Below are positions 60,839 through 64,000 of a stretch of 64,000 bases of DNA, piece by piece (within the stretch, counting starts at the first letter, position 1; every line of letters starts with the position of its first letter). The stretch is taken from assembly GCA_963678085.1 (NCBI GenBank), contig OY782680.1, positions 558,001-622,000 of the forward strand. The letters are read 5' to 3'. The notes beneath the pieces were generated by a model. The model made no database searches, had not been told where the DNA came from, and saw only the letters and a program-made list of their open reading frames with translations. The position numbers and the translations under genes were made by a program. Source of the stretch: Aliishimia sp963678085. GTDB lineage: Bacteria > Pseudomonadota > Alphaproteobacteria > Rhodobacterales > Rhodobacteraceae.

Positions 60839-61681
60839 ATGGCCAATGACGGCGACGCACCAATTACCCCCGGCTTTGATATCCCCGACCCGGCCTTGCT
60901 TGAGAGTTTGAAAGGCAAGGTATCAGACACAGAATGGCAGATGCGCGTCGATTTGGCGGCAACCTACCGATTATGCGCACTGCACGGTTGGACCGATCTG
61001 GTCTTTACCCATATATCCGCGCGCTTGCCGGATGAGCCTGGCGAGGATGGTGAGATGCAAGAGCGCTTCCTCATCAACCCCTTTGGCGTCATGTTTGATG
61101 AAGTCACCGCATCCTCGCTTGTAAAGATCGATGTGAACGGGAAAATATGCCAAGAGACGCCCTATTTCGTCAATCCGGCAGGCTTTACCATTCATTCCGC
61201 AGTGCATACCGCGCGCGCGGATGCGGGCTGTGTGATCCATGTGCACACGCCTTACGGTGTTGCGGTCTCGGTCCAAAAAGGGGGGCTGCGCCGCTATACT
61301 CAGTTCGCGATGCAGGTTATTAACGATGTTGCCTATCACGATTATGAAGGCATCGCGCTTGAACTTGATGAACGTGCGCGGATCGTGAATGATCTTGGCG
61401 AAAAAAACCTTTTGATGCTCAAGAACCACGGCACGCTGACGGTTGGCCCGAACTGCGCCATTGCGTTCCTGCGCATGTATTTGCTTGAAAATGCTTGCAA
61501 GACCCAGATTTTGGCGCAGGCGGTTGGCGATGAAAGCCAGTTGCTTGAGGAGCCCGTCGAAATGGCCAACATTGTCGGTCAGCAATCTGCACCGGCCTTC
61601 GTTCCGGGCCTTGGCGATAACCTGGTCTGGCCGGGCTTGATGCGCAAACTTGCTAGGGCAAATCCGGGCCATGATGCTTAA
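60839..61681 (+). CDS. Class II aldolase/adducin family protein
   Basis: This 280-aa protein contains CVIHVHTPYGVAV with the zinc-binding HxH, LLMLKNHGTLTVG with the second histidine motif, and FTHISARLPDEPGE near residue 55. These are typical of class II aldolases. The substrate is unknown; many such proteins in roseobacters are adducin-like without assigned activity. Confidence 0.88.
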   Translation: MANDGDAPITPGFDIPDPALLESLKGKVSDTEWQMRVDLAATYRLCALHGWTDLVFTHISARLPDEPGEDGEMQERFLINPFGVMFDEVTASSLVKIDVNGKICQETPYFVNPAGFTIHSAVHTARADAGCVIHVHTPYGVAVSVQKGGLRRYTQFAMQVINDVAYHDYEGIALELDERARIVNDLGEKNLLMLKNHGTLTVGPNCAIAFLRMYLLENACKTQILAQAVGDESQLLEEPVEMANIVGQQSAPAFVPGLGDNLVWPGLMRKLARANPGHDA

Positions 61682-61805
61682 CCCCGGTGGGGGGATTTGA
61701 GGAATTCGTTGCCATTTCCTTAAGAAGGGCATAGCGTTGCCATGATTTCGCCATCTGCGCATGGTGGATCTTCAGCGACTGTTAATCTCTCTTGCGAATG
61801 GCTGA

Positions 61806-61973
61806 ATGGAAACGCGCGATATCTCCACCCAAGGGCGCCTAGCCGCCCCGCGCCAGCTTCGGGGCTGGGCGAAGCTTGAGAATTTCGTTCTGTTGGGCAC
61901 TGCCATTTTATTGGCGATTTTCCATTATGGCGGGCTCGTGAAAATCGCATTGTCACTGTTTTCCCCGTCTTAA
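61806..61973 (+). CDS. Small single-pass membrane protein
   Basis: This 55-aa frame runs METRDISTQGRL... with one hydrophobic segment (FVLLGTAILLAIFHYGGLV). The composition and position just before the ABC exporter gene are reasonable. The family is not recognised. Confidence 0.5.
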   Translation: METRDISTQGRLAAPRQLRGWAKLENFVLLGTAILLAIFHYGGLVKIALSLFSPS

Positions 61974-62051
61974 GCCCCCGCAGCACCGCTTGACCTCTGC
62001 ATATCGCCCCGGCTAGTAGAGCCCGTCCGAACAGGCGCAGCGGGGGAGCCG

Positions 62052-63830
62052 ATGGAAAAGAGCGAAGAGCGTGAAAAATCAAAAGAGCTGCGTGTCTTGG
62101 CCGCGCTCTGGCCCTTCATGCGCCCTTATTCAAACTGGATGATTGCGGCGATAAGCGCGCTGGTCCTAACCGCAATCTTATCGCTGACCCTGCCGCTCGC
62201 CGTGCGCCGGGTTGTCGATAATTTCAATGTCGAAGAAACCGCGATCCTGAACGCCTATTTCATGGCCGCTTTGGGCATTGCCGCGCTGCTCGCTGTTGGA
62301 ACGGGCTTGCGCTTTTGGTTGGTGACGCGCCTGGGAGAGCGGGTGGTGGCCGATATCCGCAAAGCCGTCTTTGATCGCGTGATTGGCCTGAGCCCCAGCT
62401 TTTACGAAAACATCATGACCGGCGAGGTGCTGAGCCGGATCACAACGGACACCACATTGATCCAATCGGTGATTGGCTCATCGGCCTCAATCGCGATGCG
62501 CAACGTGCTGCTCTTTCTTGGTGGCATCGTTTTCATGCTGTTTACCTCTGCCAAGCTTACCGGGCTGGTTCTGCTGATCGTGCCTGCTGTGGTGGTGCCG
62601 ATCTTGGTGCTTGGGCGTCGCTTGCGCAAGCTCAGCCGCGAAAACCAAGATTGGATCGCAGCCTCGTCTGGGAATGCGTCTGAGGCGCTGCTGAGCGTGC
62701 AAACCGTGCAGGCTTTTACCCATGAGAGCGCAAGCCGAAAGCAATTTGCGGATGTGACCGAGCTTAGCTTTGATGTGGCGAAAAGGCGGATTGCTACGCG
62801 CGCCCTGATGACAGTGATTGTGATCTTCCTTGTCTTCACCGGCGTTGTGGGCGTGCTCTGGATTGGGGCCAGGGACGTGCGCGAAGGGGTGTTAACCGCC
62901 GGTGTCCTGGTGCAATTCGTGATTTACGCGATCATGGTGGCGGGTGCGGTTGCTGCGCTTTCGGAGATCTGGGGCGAGCTACAGCGTGCGGCCGGAGCCA
63001 CTGAGCGTTTGATCGAGCTGTTGAATGCGCGGGATGATGTACAAGATCCTGATGAACCACATACTCTGACCCGCCCGGTTAACGGCGAAATCGCCTTGGA
63101 GGATGTCACCTTTCGCTATCCTTCACGCCCCAAAGATCCTGCGCTTGATGGCATTACGTTGCAGATTAAGCCTGGAGAAACCGTTGCTTTTGTTGGCCCC
63201 TCTGGCGCGGGCAAGACCACGATTTTCCAGATTTTGCAGCGGTTTTATGACCCGCAAAGCGGGCGTGTTTTGATCGACGGGCATGATATTGCTGAGCTGA
63301 CGCGCGAGGATTTCCGCGCCGAGATCGCTTTGGTGCCGCAAGATCCGGTGATCTTCGCCAGCTCTGCCCGCGACAATATCCGTTTTGGCCGCCTCTCTGC
63401 GAGCGATGCCGAGGTCGAAGCCGCCGCAAAAGCCGCCGCTGCGCATGACTTTATTACCGCTCTGCCAGATGGCTATGACAGCCAATTGGGTGAGCGCGGC
63501 GTGATGCTTTCGGGTGGGCAGAAACAACGGATTGCCATTGCCCGCGCGATCCTGCGCGATGCGCCCATTTTGCTGCTGGATGAGGCCACCTCTGCCCTTG
63601 ACGCAGAAAGCGAGCGCGCTGTGCAAGAGGCCGTTGCGGATCTGTCGAAAAACCGAACCACGCTGATTGTAGCGCATCGCTTGGCAACGGTGAAACAAGC
63701 AGATCGGATCGTGGTGATGGAAGAGGGCAAGATCCTCACCACCGGCACCCATGACAGCCTTATGGCGCAAGAAGGGCTTTATGCGCGCCTCGCGCGGCTG
63801 CAATTTACCGATGGGGTTAACGCACTCTGA
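62052..63830 (+). CDS. ABC exporter, fused permease and ATPase (MsbA-like)
   Basis: This 592-aa half-transporter has six membrane helices in residues ~20-310. A nucleotide-binding domain follows: Walker A GPSGAGKT (near 378), signature LSGGQKQRIAIARAIL (near 485) and Walker B ILLLDEATSALD (near 508), with H in IVAHRLATV. It works as a homodimer; substrates of this subgroup include lipids and drugs. Confidence 0.9.
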   Translation: MEKSEEREKSKELRVLAALWPFMRPYSNWMIAAISALVLTAILSLTLPLAVRRVVDNFNVEETAILNAYFMAALGIAALLAVGTGLRFWLVTRLGERVVADIRKAVFDRVIGLSPSFYENIMTGEVLSRITTDTTLIQSVIGSSASIAMRNVLLFLGGIVFMLFTSAKLTGLVLLIVPAVVVPILVLGRRLRKLSRENQDWIAASSGNASEALLSVQTVQAFTHESASRKQFADVTELSFDVAKRRIATRALMTVIVIFLVFTGVVGVLWIGARDVREGVLTAGVLVQFVIYAIMVAGAVAALSEIWGELQRAAGATERLIELLNARDDVQDPDEPHTLTRPVNGEIALEDVTFRYPSRPKDPALDGITLQIKPGETVAFVGPSGAGKTTIFQILQRFYDPQSGRVLIDGHDIAELTREDFRAEIALVPQDPVIFASSARDNIRFGRLSASDAEVEAAAKAAAAHDFITALPDGYDSQLGERGVMLSGGQKQRIAIARAILRDAPILLLDEATSALDAESERAVQEAVADLSKNRTTLIVAHRLATVKQADRIVVMEEGKILTTGTHDSLMAQEGLYARLARLQFTDGVNAL

Positions 63831-63955
63831 CCCTGGGTCAACATTTTGGTAACGCTGCGTATCTATCGTCCTAGCGCTTGCGCAAGACGCGCAAAGCCGC
63901 CATCAATGGGGTGCGACAAATGACGTGGCCCATCCGCGCATAGGGAGGAAAGAAC

Positions 63956-64000
63956 ATGGCTTTTGCAACTCTGGCCGATCTAAAGGCAATCGAAGCAGAA
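63956..64000 (+). CDS. Start of a gene cut by the window edge
   Basis: ATG at 63956 follows GGGAGGAA and reads MAFATLADLKAIEAE to the end of the window. The start resembles acyl-CoA synthetases of this group, but 15 residues cannot support an assignment. Confidence 0.5.
   Translation, partial: MAFATLADLKAIEAE

Noticed and set aside
60971..61762. 263-aa minus-strand frame opposite the class II aldolase gene
   Set aside because: The plus strand encodes a protein with intact zinc motifs and a signal for translation; the antisense frame has neither.

Overview
The window looks like an alphaproteobacterial chromosome of the marine Rhodobacteraceae (roseobacter) type. The evidence is the style of the backbone genes at the right end (PCMT, TolC, class II aldolase, MsbA-like ABC exporter), a TRAP transporter, many small roseobacter-type hypothetical proteins, and IS630/IS481/IS3/IS110 elements. 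This is an inference from gene content; no species can be named from sequence alone.

Most of the window is accreted mobile DNA at two tRNA genes. (1) A complete tRNA-Phe (377-451) is followed by two further copies of its 3' part (15242-15288 and 43602-43652). They mark two tandem integrative elements: element 1 (about 406-15288, 14.8 kb) and element 2 (about 15242-43652, 28.4 kb). Each element carries its own arm-type repeat near its ends (TTGGGTG for element 1, CTAGCACAG for element 2), in pairs spaced 11 bp. (2) A complete tRNA-Cys (57527-57600, minus) has a 47-bp 3' copy at 47024-47070, bounding element 3 (10.5 kb). Between elements 2 and 3 lies a wrecked element: a truncated regulator and a truncated integrase joined by an IS3-family insertion.

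Element 1 carries a complete type III CBASS operon (CD-NTase, HORMA, TRIP13-like ATPase, NucC) on the left. In the middle is a P4-like module (RepA-like helicase, primase, AlpA-like regulator, tyrosine integrase). On the right is a four-gene cassette (TIR/NDT-like-nuclease fusion, PD-(D/E)XK nuclease, KAP P-loop NTPase, TIR-like protein) that I cannot match to a named defence system. Element 2 begins with an IS630 insertion and a D-apionate catabolic locus (GntR regulator, TRAP transporter, apnO, oiaK, RuBisCO-like oiaX). It continues with small and hypothetical genes, a heparin-lyase-fold protein, BrnT/BrnA, and an AbiEii-like toxin broken by a 28-bp tandem duplication. It ends with a NaeI-like restriction-modification pair whose nuclease has a one-base frameshift. 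Element 3 carries a standalone reverse transcriptase of the antiphage (DRT/UG) kind with a structured non-coding region upstream, a DUF2026 protein, a serine recombinase, a primase and DUF927 helicase pair, a putative excisionase and an integrase beside tRNA-Cys.

Right of tRNA-Cys, after an IS110-type relic, ordinary chromosomal genes run to the edge: protein-L-isoaspartate methyltransferase, TolC-family protein, class II aldolase, a small membrane protein, an ABC exporter and the first codons of one further gene.

The overall picture is a defence-island and metabolic-island pile-up in which several genes are decaying through single-base frameshifts, a tandem duplication, premature stops and IS insertions. 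The most interesting candidates are the KAP/TIR/nuclease cassette at 10318-15049 and the reverse transcriptase with a hairpin-rich leader at 47173-48950.
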